From Diphasiastrum complanatum (Eukaryota > Streptophyta > Lycopodiopsida > Lycopodiales > Lycopodiaceae), in NCBI GenBank assembly GCA_029204225.1, contig CM055101.1, forward strand, positions 62,138,955-62,202,954: a stretch of 64,000 bases of DNA. The letters run 5' to 3'. Below, in pieces: positions 45,101 to 57,089 of this stretch. The notes below the pieces were generated by a model that saw only the letters and a program-made list of their open reading frames with translations, ran no database searches and was not told the DNA's origin. The position numbers were made by a program, and so were the translations under genes. The stretch's first letter is position 1, and every line of letters begins with the position of its first letter.

Positions 45101-45119
45101 GTCAGAGCCAGAGCATTGA
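42106..45119 (+). pseudogene. hAT-1 transposase, 3' part after the insertion
   Basis: Resumes with ATAGGCCCCCAGCATGTC (target duplicate included). Exon 1 ends at 42686 after a CGA-to-TGA stop at 42568-42570. Exon 2 starts at 42772; a small change near 43013 shifts its frame. Exon 3 (about 43208-43368) has TGG-to-TAG in CERNW. Exon 4 carries several CAG-to-TAG stops (44111, 44153, 44583) yet keeps the AT-hook-like tail and the natural stop at 45117-45119. Confidence 0.85.
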
Positions 45120-45634
45120 TTGTGGCTCTGTTGTTTCAGTTTCAGTAGTTTGTCTCTAGTAGACGGTCTACCATTGTACTCAGATCATTTTTCACATTAT
45201 ATACAGTGTTTGGCGTACTTTATTTGCTGCGCATTGTGCGTACGTCGCTCTGTACATGTGATGCTGTATTTTCAATTTTATGTCAAATTCTATGTTCGTG
45301 TGTGAATCTTATTCAACTAATTTTGATTGAAGTGAATGGTAGCGTCACATAAATGCACCTATATCATGAGCACAACAATTACCCCTACACCCCAAACGAC
45401 ATTTCATAAACACGAATAATACATTTGCATTTTACAGAGATTGCATTTCACATGACCAGGCTCGTGTTGCACAAAAAACAACTTGATATTGATTCAGCCG
45501 TTGTATAAAAATAACATTACATATCCTGTCTTTTTTTAAGCAGCCATCTAGTTATTTGCCGCGCCCTAAACTGCCGAAAACTACATAGCAACAGTCTGCC
45601 ACATACCGCTGGACCTTATCTATTCTAAACATTC

Positions 45635-45990
45635 CTACTGATCCTCCACCGACTCCTTGCCCTCGTCAGGTGCATTGTTTTGTTGCTCTCGCTCTGCCTC
45701 CCGGTTAGCCCGAGCTGCCTCTTGGTTAGCCCGACGTCTGGCCGCCCTTTCCCTGACCATGATGAGCTGCCGTCGTGTGAAGTTCATTCCGATCTGCTCA
45801 TGCAAATCCAGCTCGACAGCGGGGACAGAAGCCACAGCGGGGGTGGGTGGCTCCGGTTCCGGATTTCTCTGCCGAGTCTGTCGCAGCATCTCTTGGATAT
45901 CTGCCTCTTGCTTCCGATGTCTATCGTTGTGCCTTCGAATATCTTCCTCAAGCTTCCTCCTAGCTTCGCCCTCGGGCTTCAGTGGTATGC
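45635..45990 (-). pseudogene. Small gene lacking its first residues
   Basis: Open from about PLKPEGEARRKLEEDIRRHN through EESVEDQ, but the start codon is gone. At 45990 it is joined to the 3' region of a second small-gene copy, so it is the left part of a tandem partial duplication (about 45290-45990 and 45991-46700). Confidence 0.75.
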
Positions 45991-46333
45991 GCGTGAATCT
46001 TATTCAACTAATTTTGATTGAAGTGAATGGTAGCTTCACATAAATGCACCTACATCATGAGCACAACAATTACCCCTACACCCCAAACGACATTTCATAA
46101 ACACGAATAATACATTTGCATTAAAAAAAAGTATAGAGATTGCATTTCACATGACCAGGCTCGCGTTGCACAAAAAACAACTATATATTGATTCAGCTGT
46201 TGTATCAAGATAACATTACATATCCTGTCTTTTTTTAAGCAGCCATCTAGTTATTTGCCGCATCCTAAACTGTCGAAAACTACATAGCAACAGTCCGCCA
46301 CATACGGCTGGACCTTATCTATTTTAGACATTC

Positions 46334-46699
46334 CTACTGATGCTCCACCGACTCCTTGCCCTCGTCAAGTGCATTGTTTTGTTGCTCTCGCTCTGCCTCC
46401 CGGTTAGCCCGAGCTGCCTCCTGGTTAGCCCGGCGTCTGGCCACCCTTTCCCTGACCATGATGAGCTGCCGTCGTGTGAAGTTCATTCCGATCTGCTCAT
46501 CCAAATCCAGCTCGACGGCGGGGGAAGGGGCCACAGCGGGGGCGTGTGGCTCCGGTTCCGGATTTCTCTGCCGAGTCTGTCGCAGCATCTCTGCAATGTC
46601 TGCCTCTTGCTTCCGATGTCTTTCGTTGTGCCTTCGGATATCTTCCTCGTGCTTCCGCCTGGCTTCGCCCTCGGGCTTCGGTGGTATGCGCTCTGCCAT
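46334..46699 (-). CDS. Convergent small gene, copy 6
   Basis: 121 residues, nearly identical to copy 1 (same EPHAPAVAPSPA linker, which differs from the intact element's EPPAPAVDPVPA), ending EESVEHQ. The promoter box is the plus-strand TATTTAT at 46873-46879, with one 87-base unit beyond it. Confidence 0.6.
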   Translation of the reverse strand: MAERIPPKPEGEARRKHEEDIRRHNERHRKQEADIAEMLRQTRQRNPEPEPHAPAVAPSPAVELDLDEQIGMNFTRRQLIMVRERVARRRANQEAARANREAEREQQNNALDEGKESVEHQ

Positions 46700-47157
46700 C
46701 TCGATCGACCTTCTCCTCACAACGCCCTGGTCCTTGAACACCCTCTCACAGCACCTTGGCTCTCAAACAGCCTCTCACAGCCTGTCACCGGCTCTCGCTT
46801 GCTCTCTCACTGTCTATCACTAGCTCTCTCACAGCCTCTGAAAATGCCGACCACAATGGCATTCTGAGTGCTTATTTATCCCCACAGCCTGATCAGCCAT
46901 GTGGATCCCCATCATCCCTCCATGTGCCTCTGTACCTGCCCCCATGTGATGCTCCCCCCCTGTGTTGCTCTCCCATTGGCCCCATGGTCTGCTCACCCAC
47001 AGTGCCCATATGCCGTTGCACCAGTCCCCTGCACCATGTATTGTAGCCTCTTTTTTTACACCCAGAACCCCTTTTTTTTTCCATTTTTTTGACCTATTTT
47101 GGTAGGTAATAGGCAAAAAATAAATATTAAAAATATTAAAAAAAAAAAATTTAAATA

Positions 47158-47259
47158 TGGTACCGCCTTGGTACCGCGGATCCCAGGGCGGTACCGTACC
47201 GGCGGTACCACTGATATGGTACCGGCAGTACGATACCAGCGGTACCAAAGGCCACTATG
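47158..47259 (+). repeat. hAT-1 right subterminal palindromes (copy 6)
   Basis: The same sequence as at 10746-10848 with almost no change, ending AAAGGCCACTATG. Confidence 0.75.
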
Positions 47260-47867
47260 ATATGTAATAGATGCATCGAATCGCGATTCGCAACCCAGAA
47301 TTGCAAATTTTTTTTTTTTTTTTTTTTTATGGCTGAATCAATGGTCAAACCAGCGTTTTGCCTATCAGAAGTGCAGTAGATGAGGCACAAAGAGATCTTA
47401 TTTTCAGTAGCTATCTGGTTGTCATTTGCCCTGGTTTTCAGTAAATGTTAACGCTACAGTTTGGACTATCAACTGTATGGATGATGATCACTTTCGCAAT
47501 CGTTTCACTGGAGATGTGAGTGCAATGTACATACAGTTGGGGGCATAAATATTGGGCCCTTGTCGGCGCGCATTTGGACCCCATTTTTATCTACAGGGGG
47601 GTGGTAGCATTTTTATCTACAGTGTCTATATAGCAGGAAGCTCTAGGGGGTTCAGGGGGCGGAAACGGGGGGTGGTAGCCCCCCGAGAAACAAGGGGTCC
47701 GGAAGGCAGTAGCCCCCCCCAACGGCAAACTACACAGTCATAATGCTCTCAATCAGAGCTTTCATCTGATACCCATATTGCCCAAATTTAAAAAAAAAAA
47801 AAACTATTCTGCGCGATTTTGGGAAAATCTCGAAACGCGTTTCTGAATCCCGATTCTGAATGATAGT
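47260..47867. repeat. Duplicated flank shared with 10849-11390
   Basis: Near-identical to the flank of copy 1 up to the A run at about 47790-47803, including the GC-rich hairpin region. The two then diverge. Confidence 0.7.
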
Positions 47868-50287
47868 GCACTGGATCCTGTCCCACCGCGTCCGCTAGTT
47901 GCCATTGTGGTTCCACCACCACCTACTGTTGCTCGCACTCCCCCAGTTTACGACTTTCTCATGGACTCTCCGCCTCCCGAGCAGGAGCAGGCCCCGGATG
48001 CTAGTGACGAGGCCTTCCAGGATGTTGAGGAGATCCCTTCCTCCCTCCCTTCACATCCGGATGACCTCCCTACCCAGCAGTTTTCGTATCCCATGCCAGA
48101 TGTCCACCCTCCACCAGTGTACCCCACTTACGCTGCACCCATCCCGGCCAGTGCATCCCACTCTCCCCATTCCACGTCTACAGTTGATGCATCCACTAGT
48201 GCCCAGCTTGTCGCGTCATCATCCATTCCCGTCACGTTTGGTGCACCGTGCTGGAGGTCCGCTACCCGTCGCCCAGTTGGGAGAGTTCTTAGGTAGCAGA
48301 GCATTCGCGGCGCGCATCAGCCACACATGGACAGAGAGGCCACATAGGCCGTGGCCAGCCTGATTTATGAGCTGAACCTTCCATTTGCCATCACCGACTC
48401 TGAGCCCTTCAGAAGGGCCTTCCGCCTTGCACAGTCTGTCAGCCCTAGCTGGAGAGTCCCTAGTTCAGAGGTTGTCCGCACACACATGCTGAGGGATAGG
48501 GTCGAGTCATTGTCTAGAGAGATGGTGCCTCTACGTCGCCACTGGGCCACTTACGGTTGCAACATCATGTCCGATGGCTGGACTGATGTCAGGAGGAGGC
48601 CGATCCTCAACAGATTGGTCTCCAGCTGCATGGGCACACAGTTTTTGAGGGCAGTGGATTGTAGCAGGGGGGGGGGAGAGTCATATCTGCAGAGTTCATG
48701 TTTGATGTCATCAGGTCTTCCATCCTAGCCATAGGCCCACAACATGTCGTCACAGTGGTGACGGACAATGCCACGAACTACATTCAGATGGGTGTACTGC
48801 TAGAGGCCGAGTTCCCTCACATTGTTCATACCCCCTGTGCCGCGCACGGCATAGACCTTCTGATGGGGGACATAGGTGCACTTCCCTGGGTTAGAGCCAT
48901 CGTCCGTGAGGCCCTCTTCCTGGTGACAAAAGTCACCAGGAAGAGGCGTGTTCTTGCCATGTTCTGGGTGTTCAGCCACCTAGACCTCCGTAAGCCAGCC
49001 CCCACATGCTTTGCATTCGACTTGGTGGTCATCGACCGTTTGATCAGGTGCAGGGCCCAGCTTCTACAGATGGTTGCCAGTGATCTTTGGTGTGCTAGTA
49101 CATTTCCGCGCATTGAGGATGGGGAGCACTTTTCTTCCACGGTGAGGGGAGACCAGTTCTGGAGGGATGCACAGACATTGTCAGGACTGCTTCGACCACT
49201 TTACATTGTGCTCCGCATGGCTGACAGCGAGGGGTCGACACTTGGACTGGTATATGAGCTCATGGACCGGATTGGACAGTTCCTGCAGCTGCCCATCTTG
49301 CAGCCAGAGAGGTAAGCGGTATAGTAATGTAATTGGCCTTTATCTTTTTAGTAATTGCTAGTTTGTTTTTCTGTCAATGTTAAGTTTTTTCGTAATGCCC
49401 TACACCACATGCCTCTCACTTGCAGGATGACCGAGCTGAAGTTCATTTGGGAGATGCGGTGGAACTACTCCTACAGGAGTATCCACAACATTGCACACAT
49501 ACTGCATCCCCTCTTCCTCTCTCCGACACAGATCGCAAACAGAGAGCTCCAGGCCGATTGGCTTCAGTACATTCACAAGGTGGGTCCACACATAGGTTTG
49601 GATCCTATCAGGCTCATGGAGGAGCTCGCTGCATTTCGTTTCGGCATGGGCACATTCGGCCACCCGGCTGCCCAGGATCCAGTGAGGAGGCAGGTACCCA
49701 TTACCTGGTGGACCATGTTCGGTAGCACATACCCATCTATACAGCGTCTTGCACTGCGTGTCCTTTCTCAGGTATGCATCTCATTTTATCCTCCAGTTTT
49801 TGTGTTTCGTTGAAGACAATGTGCTGAAGTATTCCAATGCACGTACCACAGGACTGTGCTGCCTCCGTGTGTGAGCGTAATTGGAGCACATGGGCACTCA
49901 TTCACACGAAAAGAAGAAACTGGTTGTCAGTGAGTCAGTTGGAGCGGTTGGTGTTTTGTAGCACCAACGCACGTCTCGCCAGGAGACTTCCGACCATTAC
50001 GAGCGCATTGCAGGTGATAAGCTAATCTTTCATAGCATGTTGGTTGACTCCTGGTATGTTGGTTTCATTTCTTGATAGAGTTGTCTCCCTGACATGCAAA
50101 TTTTAAACCTTGCAGACGAAGATATATGATTTGGAGCGCCAGGTTGATTTGCCTACGGACAGCACCCATCCCATGCCTGCAGATGACCTGGGCACACAGT
50201 TGATGGCAGAGAGAGAGAGGGAGCTTGCCGAGATGAGAGAGAGAGAGCTTGGGCTTGAGCACAGAGAGCCTCCATTGTACGAGGCAG
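47868..50287 (+). pseudogene. hAT-1 transposase, truncated at both ends
   Basis: It begins in the linker (DPVPPRPLVAIVVPPPP region) and ends in exon 4 at EADP, where a hAT-2 3' segment takes over. Exon 1 ends at 49311. The splice sites for exons 2 and 3 are preserved, and hATC is readable. Lesions: TAG near 48294, CAG-to-TAG near 48343, 10 Gs in the G tract (about 48666), and a 4-base loop inversion at 48928-48931. Confidence 0.85.
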
Positions 50288-50366
50288 ATCCACTTCCAGA
50301 ATTGCATAAGAACATGCAAACAAAAACAACTGGTCTTTGCACAATCTAGCTTCATCTCAACATTCG

Positions 50367-50432
<66 letters not shown>

Positions 50433-50770
50433 CAGCTCATTACAAACATTACATATGTTAAACACATACATACATTATGTTAGAGTACAAAGATTGCGTT
50501 TCACAAAACCAGGTGCATGTTGCGCAAAAAAGCATATTTAAGAGATGTATCAAAAAAACATTACGCATCCCACCACATACGGCTGGGTATGTTTGTAAAC
50601 TACTAACTATATGCCACCTCATTTAGTGCCGAAAATTACATAGAAAGAGTCCGCCACATATGGCTAGACCTCATTTGGGCTTTACATTACTAGGGCGCCA
50701 AAGAGCCCACAGACTGATCGGCCCGGTCAGTTGCATTATTCTTTCGCTCTATTATATGTATCCCTAAACC

Positions 50771-50839
<69 letters not shown>

Positions 50840-51035
50840 GCGCGTGCGCGTTTTGAACGCGGCCAGACTCCCTCTCTCTGTTTTTTTTTTCAAAAAAAAA
50901 AATACACGTCCGGGTCCAAATTAAAAAAAAAAAAATGGATGCGTCCAATCCCGCGTCTGGGGATCGGACGCGTCCGGGTCCGGACGCCGGACGTGGACGC
51001 GAAAAGCCCGCGTCCGGCCCGGACCCTCATGTCTA
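50288..51035 (-). mobile_element. hAT-2 right-end remnant
   Basis: It matches 1480-2640 in order: CT array (50370-50426), AT-rich 3' region, a short small-gene remnant (GGTCAGTTGCATTATT at about 50726), CT array (50778-50834), CACGCGCGTGCGCG, T/A tracts, GGACGCGTCCGGGTCC motifs. It ends GGCCCGGACCCTCATG at 51031, the mirror of CATGAGGGTC at 12674. Confidence 0.65.
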
Positions 51036-51839
51036 ATCCAGCAGTACCAGGATCCACGGATCCCGGTACCGCAGATCCACATTGGTACTGCGCGGATCCA
51101 TACTGATCCGCGGTACCACAATAAAATAATATATTTAATATTTAATATATTTATATATATTTTTTGCCCTAATCCCCCCCCCTCGCTTCATCTTTCTCCC
51201 TGCCCATCGCGTTGCTGTTCGCGCCCTCTCCCTATTGTCCGCGCCCTCCTCTCCATCACACTGTCTTCGTGTTGCACAGATTGTTCGGCCATTGCTGTGG
51301 ATTTTCCAGCCTTCCGCCTCCTATCACACTCACGATCATCTCTGCCTTTTTTCCCCAGTTCCTTCTACAAAAATGGTGCATTCCAACCTTGCAGTTACGA
51401 ATAAAGCCACAGCTGATCTAAAGCTAAGCTATGAAAGCATCACATAAGCAAGACTTAAGCTATGAAAGCAGCACATAAGCAAGACTTAACCCTAGAAAGC
51501 AGGAAAGAGAGAGATTAAGGAGACTAAAGAGAGAGATCAATATCATCAGCTGAATAACAAATGACACAGTTTCCCTACTTATAGCCAAGAGGAAGCCCTA
51601 AAAGGAAGCTTCCGGTGGCTAGGGCCCAACTGGGAGGGAAAATAGTGCGCCCTCCAAGAATGGCCTAATAATGAATAATAAGGCCAAAGGTTAACCATAT
51701 AGTCTAAGTGTGACTAATGAATAAAAAAGGGCCCAAGGCCTGCTTATGCATAAAGTAAAGTAAATGTAAATGGACGCTGCGAATGTAATGAGCCGAGTCC
51801 ATAACTCTCCCTGGCACAAAAGAAAAAGACCCAACTGCC

Positions 51840-52400
51840 GAAAAGAAACTGGATCAAGTAGCAGCAAGCCCTGGTGCATCAACAGCTAGAGCAACATCTG
51901 ATGTAGAGGAATCAACAAGTGCAGCAAGAGCACGAGCCTGATCCGCAAGTGATGGTGTATGATAAAAGACATCAATAGGCTCCCATGTGGCCTCCTCAAT
52001 AGGACGGCCATCCCACTGGACCAAAAACTGAATCTGCCGGCGGCGTCGACTATGGTATAGACGAACCTGTAATATAGCAGCAGGTAAAAATGGAAATAAC
52101 TCTGGAGCAGTAGGAAACTCAGCATCACAAGGATCGTCATCCTCAATAGCAGCACGTAATAAACTGACATGGAATACATCGCAGGCGCGTGTGGAAGCAG
52201 GAAGCTATAAGCGATATGTAATTGGACTAAGAACCTGCCAAAATGCGATAAGGCCCATAATAACGTGGTGCAAGCTTCTCAGTAGAAGCATGGCCCTGGA
52301 CAAAATGATGATGTGCAAACCGTAGGCGTAGATAAACCATATCTCCAAGCTGAAACTCAACATGGCGGCGGTGACGATCAACTGAGGTCTGATAACGCTG
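51840..52400 (-). pseudogene. Integrase C-terminal part and chromodomain of gypsy-1
   Basis: Reverse frames include VEFQLGDMVYLRLR and KLAPRYYGPYRIL, typical of the end of Ty3/gypsy integrase, then QFLVQWDGRPIEEATWEPID, a chromodomain. The parts are in different frames. The upstream integrase core is absent. Confidence 0.75.
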
Positions 52401-53660
52401 CTGAACATGCTGTAAATGAGAACTGGCCCGGGTAATAAGCTCTCGAGCACCAAGGTATCCAAAAATCCCGAGAAGGTAGAACAATCCATCATAGGATACA
52501 CCAAAAACGGATGGAGAATCGGATAACCCATCGGAACTGGCTGCAAGTGTAATCCCAAAGTACACACCAGGCGCACAAGTGAGGAATAGAAGAAATGCAC
52601 TGGAACGAGGAACAGGATCCGCAACATCAGTAGGAAGCATTGGAGCAATATCCACATGTAGCTGGGAATGAGTATCAAAGCACATATGAGCGACACTGAA
52701 GTATATGGCGGCAACATCCCCAAAAACTATCCAAGAGAGGAGAAGGAATTCTCTCAAGGTACCATGATGGTCTCGGAACACCAGAACAAAGTGGCAACTC
52801 AGCATCGGAGACCAAGCGATATGGAGCAACCTGAAATGACAGGGAACCTGAAGATCACCCAGACAAACAGTAGCTAGAACGGAGGCAATAACCCAAGCCA
52901 ACAGGATATGCCAAGCCTGACAATGAGCAACAATCCTAGGAACAGATAGAGAGCCACATGCATAATCATAGAGATATCCGCACCATAGGCGATCAGTAAT
53001 ATGGAAAAACCAGCACCAATCAACAAGTCCAAATGAAAACCAAGCTATATGTAATAACCAGGATTGCCATATATCCATAGCTAAAAATGAAGCAGTAGTG
53101 TAAGCAATAGATCCAAATGAAATCCAAGCGATACGTAATAACCAGGAATGCCAAATATCAAGAGGTAAACAGGAATCAGTCGCATGAACCCAAAAGTGTA
53201 TACCATCGGCATGGACTGCAGCAAACCTATATGTAGAAACACCAGGAGACGGAAGGATGTCCGTGTACTCATCTAGAAAGATCCCGACATATAAATACCC
53301 TAGATAAGTAATAGTGATCATCTGGCACATATCCTCGGATGAAAAATGTGTAAGGGCCAAAGGTGCATGAATCATGTCAGGAACCGTAGAAATATCATGA
53401 GGCAGATCACAAACCTCAAGCAGAGATCCATGGAGTAAAGCGAAAGAAGATACAACCTGATCACCAATAGCGAGGGAACCATCAAACGTGGACCCATGAA
53501 GAACCCCATAGAAATCAGCAGGAACATTGGCCATAACAGACTCAAGAGATGGAGATATAGAGACCAATGGAGAAGATACTGCACCAACCACCGAACCAAG
53601 AGGGCAATCTGAAGTATGTGCAAAAGCAATAGTAGAAATACCACCAAGGTATACGACCTC
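52401..53660 (-). other. Filler segment replacing pol in gypsy-1
   Basis: About 1.2 kb where reverse transcriptase, RNase H and integrase should be. It is largely open on the reverse strand (frame 53591 to 52227, 454 codons, joined in frame to the integrase C-terminus) but has none of those motifs. Residues are rich in W, F, L, I and H. A roughly 30-residue unit recurs (DIWHSWLLRIAWISFG, DIWQSWLLHIAWFSFG). Origin unknown; it may be captured or rearranged DNA. Confidence 0.55.
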
Positions 53661-53699
53661 AATATCAATGAAACCAGGAATGACACTGAATACGATATC

Positions 53700-54983
53700 T
53701 GTGAATCAAGGCATATAGGCGCAAGGCACACAACAACAACCTGTAAATCCGAAGCAACATCAACCTGAGGAAGAGGACCCACGGATGCTGAAAGTGAAGC
53801 AGCAACTGATGTACTCTGAATGGAAAGAAGAGCTGCATCGTCAACCTTTGGCAGGCTACGCATAAACTGCTTCCTGGTAACCAATTGGAAGTCTCCCTGA
53901 GAATCAATGCCAACAAGTGAGTGTGTAACTGCATCAAGTACAAATGTCAATGTCTGCTGTGTCAAGTCCAGTGTAACGGCTCCAAGAGATGCAAACCAAT
54001 CAGCACCAAGGATAAGATCATAACACTGCATAGGAATAATGTAAAGATCTGCCTGTCCAAAAAAATCTCCAATGCGGTATGGTAAATGCTGAAACATCTG
54101 AGAACTAGGAAAAGAATGGGAACTGGCAACCTCAATTGTGAGAGGCTGTGAAGCCTCAGGAATAGGTGAAGCACGTATCTGATGAGTGATATAACTGCTA
54201 ATAAAAGAATGAGTGCTGCCAGTATCAACTAAAGCAATATACTTACGATCTGTAATACGTACACGTAACCGAATGGAGCGAGGACCAGGACGCCCTGTCC
54301 AAGTAGCATAAGCAAGCTGAGCATGGCAAGTAGCAGGAAGTAGATTAGTGGAAGGCTCAGAGGATAGGTCAGGCTCATCAGAAATGTGAATGTAGATATC
54401 GGAATCATCTGGAGTAGTGCCCTCATGGTAAAAAACAGCAGTAGTAGTAGGGAGAGGCTGACAGCAATCACGGGCAAAATGGTCAGGACTCTTACAACGA
54501 AAGCAAAGACGCTTCTGCGGAAGATCAGCGAACTCTGCAGACGTGTAACGTCGGACAAAAGCAGGTCGAGGAGTCGGAGGACGAGGAGGCAAAGGGGCAA
54601 TGGAGAGAGCTGGAACAGAAGGAACCGGAATAGGTAGCAAGCTGTACCCTATCACGAAAGTCTCGAGCAAAGTGTGGCTCAGGAAGTGGGGGACGTGAAA
54701 AGAAACCAGGAGATGGGTTAGGTGGAATGATCGGTCCACCACCAGGCTGACTAGTAGAGGAAGAAGGAAATCCAAATGGAGGGGGAGTTCCAAATGAAGG
54801 AAAAACAGGAGCTTTACCAGGACCATGAGGCTGTAAAGAATCAATTTGTGACTGCATAGTAGCAAAGCCGGTCATAACGGTATCGAAGCGAAGAACGAGG
54901 CCAGAAAGGGTCTCATCCATGCGACGAAACTGATCGGATAAGGTTTCCTGAGTAGTCTCACTCGGGGTAGGTGAATGTGCCAT
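53700..54983 (-). pseudogene. gag-protease of gypsy-1, damaged
   Basis: It starts MAHSPTPSETTQETLSDQFR at 54983 with a short helix. Most of the capsid region is missing, and the frame shifts near 54640. Then come a knuckle (CFRCKSPDHFARDC), a linker, and a protease with ALVDTGSTHSFIS followed by ILGADWF. The protease keeps the normal DTG. The frame degrades after about 53720. Confidence 0.8.
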
Positions 54984-55678
54984 AATGATAGTGGAAGGAA
55001 TAGACGAAAACTTGAGAGAGCGGACTCTTGTCGTCACCCCAAATTAGTCTATTAAAACCACTATTATCACAACTAAGAAGGGACAACAATCAGCAAATGA
55101 AAAAAAGTGAAAATGAAGGCAGTGAAAATGCGCTGGACAGCCAGGAGGCAAGTGACAAATTGGAATATCAAACGGAGTCGGAATTTCGTGAAATCTGGTT
55201 GAGGATGGGCGATGGACAGCCTCCTGCAAACAAAGTGTGAAAAATGGCTGCAAACGGAGACAAAAACGGACGAAAGTGACAGGTATGAAGCGGCTGGACA
55301 GCCTGCCAACAAAAGTGAAAAGAGGGCTGAAAATGGAAGGAGGAACGGACGAAAGAGACGAGGGAATTGGGCACTGAGAGCCTGCAAACAAGCTGGAAAT
55401 GGGTGATGGAGGGTTGAAACTTGGGCGCCGGAAATAATCTGCCCCAAATTTTTTTTTTTTCCGGCCGCCAAATTTAGTGGAAGTACTTCTGCTAACTATC
55501 TGCTAAAGCTCCACCAAGGAAAATGATGGGAGCTGGCCCTCTTCCAAACTGTGCTGAATGTTGTTGAAGCAAAGAGACGAAAGCCCTCAGCAAAGAGAGA
55601 AAAATCAGCAAGGAAAATGGGCACCCAAGTAGAAAATCAGATCTGAAATTCAGCAATGAGGAAAGTGCTCTGATACCA
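54984..55678 (-). other. Leader and primer site of gypsy-1
   Basis: Untranslated leader with a T12 run (about 55449-55460). The stretch 55400-55678 matches 59845-59961 and 63855-63992 in gypsy-2, which proves the two belong to one lineage. Confidence 0.7.
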
Positions 55679-56561
55679 AGTTACGAATAAAGCCACAGCT
55701 GATCTAAAGCTAAGCTATGAAAGCATCACATAAGCAAGACTTAAGCTATGAAAGCAGCACATAAGCAAGACTTAACCCTAGAAAGCAGGAAAGAGAGAGA
55801 TCAATATCATCAGCTGAATAACAAATGACACAGTTTCCCTACTTATAGCCAAGAGGAAGCCCTAAAAGGAAGCTTCCGGTGGCTAGGGCCCAACTGGGAG
55901 GGAAAATAGTGCGCCCTCCAAGAATGGCCTAATAATGAATAATAAGGCCAAAGGCCAACCATATAGTCTAAGTGTGACTAATGAATAAAAAAGGGCCCAA
56001 GGCCTGCTTATGCATAAAGTAAAGTAAATGTAAATGGACGCGGCGAATGTAATGAGCCGAGTCCATAACTCTTGCCGATCTGTGGGACGAGGTGGACATT
56101 GTCAAGCGGGTTCCCGACAAGTCCAACAAGTCCGGTGCAAAGATCGTGCGTTGTCGATATTGCCTGGTCGAGTTCGTTGCCACCCTCACTCGCCTTAAAG
56201 GCCACCTGCTCGGCGCACGCGCCAAAAATGGTGGCACACTGAATGCTGCCCCCTGTGGCAGCATGTCTGTCCCCGTCAGGCAGCGACTTCTGGACACCTA
56301 CGGCCACGTCTTGTGGTGGGGGAGAACACCATTTTGGAGGGTGTTCTTCGATTTTGCACCGCTCCTTAGGTGGTTGACCCCGAGTTGCTGCCTGCTTGGC
56401 TGGCACGCACGAGGAGAGGGAGTGCATCCTCGTCCAGTCCCTTTGCCCCTCAGACAGTTCCGCCACACGCACCCCCATCTGCACCCATTCCGGTGGATCC
56501 CGTCCCATCGCGTCCGCTAGTTGCCACTGCGGTTCCACCACCACCTACTGTTGCTCGCACT

Positions 56562-57016
56562 AGTTATGATCAAAATCTCAGGTGTTGAATCAATAAAGCA
56601 TAAAAGACAGCAATAGACTAAAGCCCTACAAGCAATAGACAAGACAATAGGTTCTCCCACGAAGAGCCCAAGCAATAATCTGAAAAATGAGTGTACAAAT
56701 GCCCCTATAAATACCCTACCAATGAACCCTAAAATAGGAATTCAAAAGTAAAGGGAGACAAAATGTGGAGGGAAAATAGTGCGCCCTCCTACGGGCCCCC
56801 ACTCCACATATAACCATATAATAAGGGCCCAAGGCCAATCAATGTCATAAAAAAGGACCCAGTGTGGGTCATAAGCATATAAAAAGGCTTTGGGGCCTGT
56901 ACATGACTAATATAAAATGCGTAACCAGAAATATACATAACCAACAGCAAATGTAAAGAGGCCTGCGGAATATATGCAGAGTAGCCCAGTAGGCCTGTAT
57001 CCTGTAAACCGTAACT
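56562..57016 (-). repeat. 3' LTR of gypsy-2
   Basis: 455 bases. The fragment at 33207-33434 is another copy of its first half. Termini AGTTA/TAACT are as in gypsy-1, but most of the interior is unlike the gypsy-1 LTR. Confidence 0.85.
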
Positions 57017-57089
57017 CTCCCTGGCTATAAAGAACATTGCCCCCAATGTAGACAAAATAAGATAAGAACCAGTGCCAGAGAAAAATACT

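Larger units (their letters stand above)
35074..47259 (+). mobile_element. hAT-1 copy 6, split by a gypsy element
   Basis: Starting abruptly at 35074 (left terminus lost), it holds most of exon 1, the gypsy insertion at 35797-42105, the rest of the transposase to 45119, two tandem partial copies of the small-gene region, and a right terminus ending CCACTATG at 47259. It is very close to copy 1, including flank beyond the right end. Confidence 0.7.
51393..56070 (-). mobile_element. Non-autonomous gypsy retrotransposon (gypsy-1)
   Basis: LTRs at 51393-51806 (414 bases) and 55679-56070 (392 bases) differ by a 22-base indel and a few substitutions. CTTGC duplicates flank it (51388-51392, 56071-56075). 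The reverse-strand primer site TGGTATCAGAGC lies just inside the right LTR (plus GCTCTGATACCA at about 55667-55678). LTR ends read AGTTA...TAACT rather than TG...CA. The inside keeps a gag start, knuckle, protease, integrase C-terminal part and chromodomain, but no reverse transcriptase, RNase H or integrase core. Confidence 0.88.
51032..56561 (+). mobile_element. hAT-3 variant, 5' part, split by a gypsy element
   Basis: The left end is rich in GGATCC/CCGCGG (AATCCAGCAGTACCAGGATCC), like 19651-19710. A leader and the transposase start (ATG at 51373) follow. It is interrupted at 51393-56070 and cut off at 56561 by the gypsy-2 LTR. The protein differs enough from hAT-1 (SNKSGAKIV, FVATLTRLKG) to be called a separate variant. 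Confidence 0.65.
51373..56561 (+). pseudogene. hAT-3 transposase start, interrupted
   Basis: The first codons (MVHSNL...) lie at 51373-51392. The frame resumes after 56071-56075 with DLWDEVDIVKRV and the BED finger (CRYCLVEF ... H). The insertion sits exactly between, and the flanking codons are in frame once one target copy is discounted. A further frameshift lies near 56310 and a TAG near 56368. It ends in TVARTS at the next insertion. Confidence 0.8.

Noticed and set aside
45991-46700. A second independent hAT-1 insertion in copy 6
   Set aside because: No left terminus or transposase between 45990 and 46334, only repeated 3' region and small gene; a tandem partial duplication or recombination is simpler.
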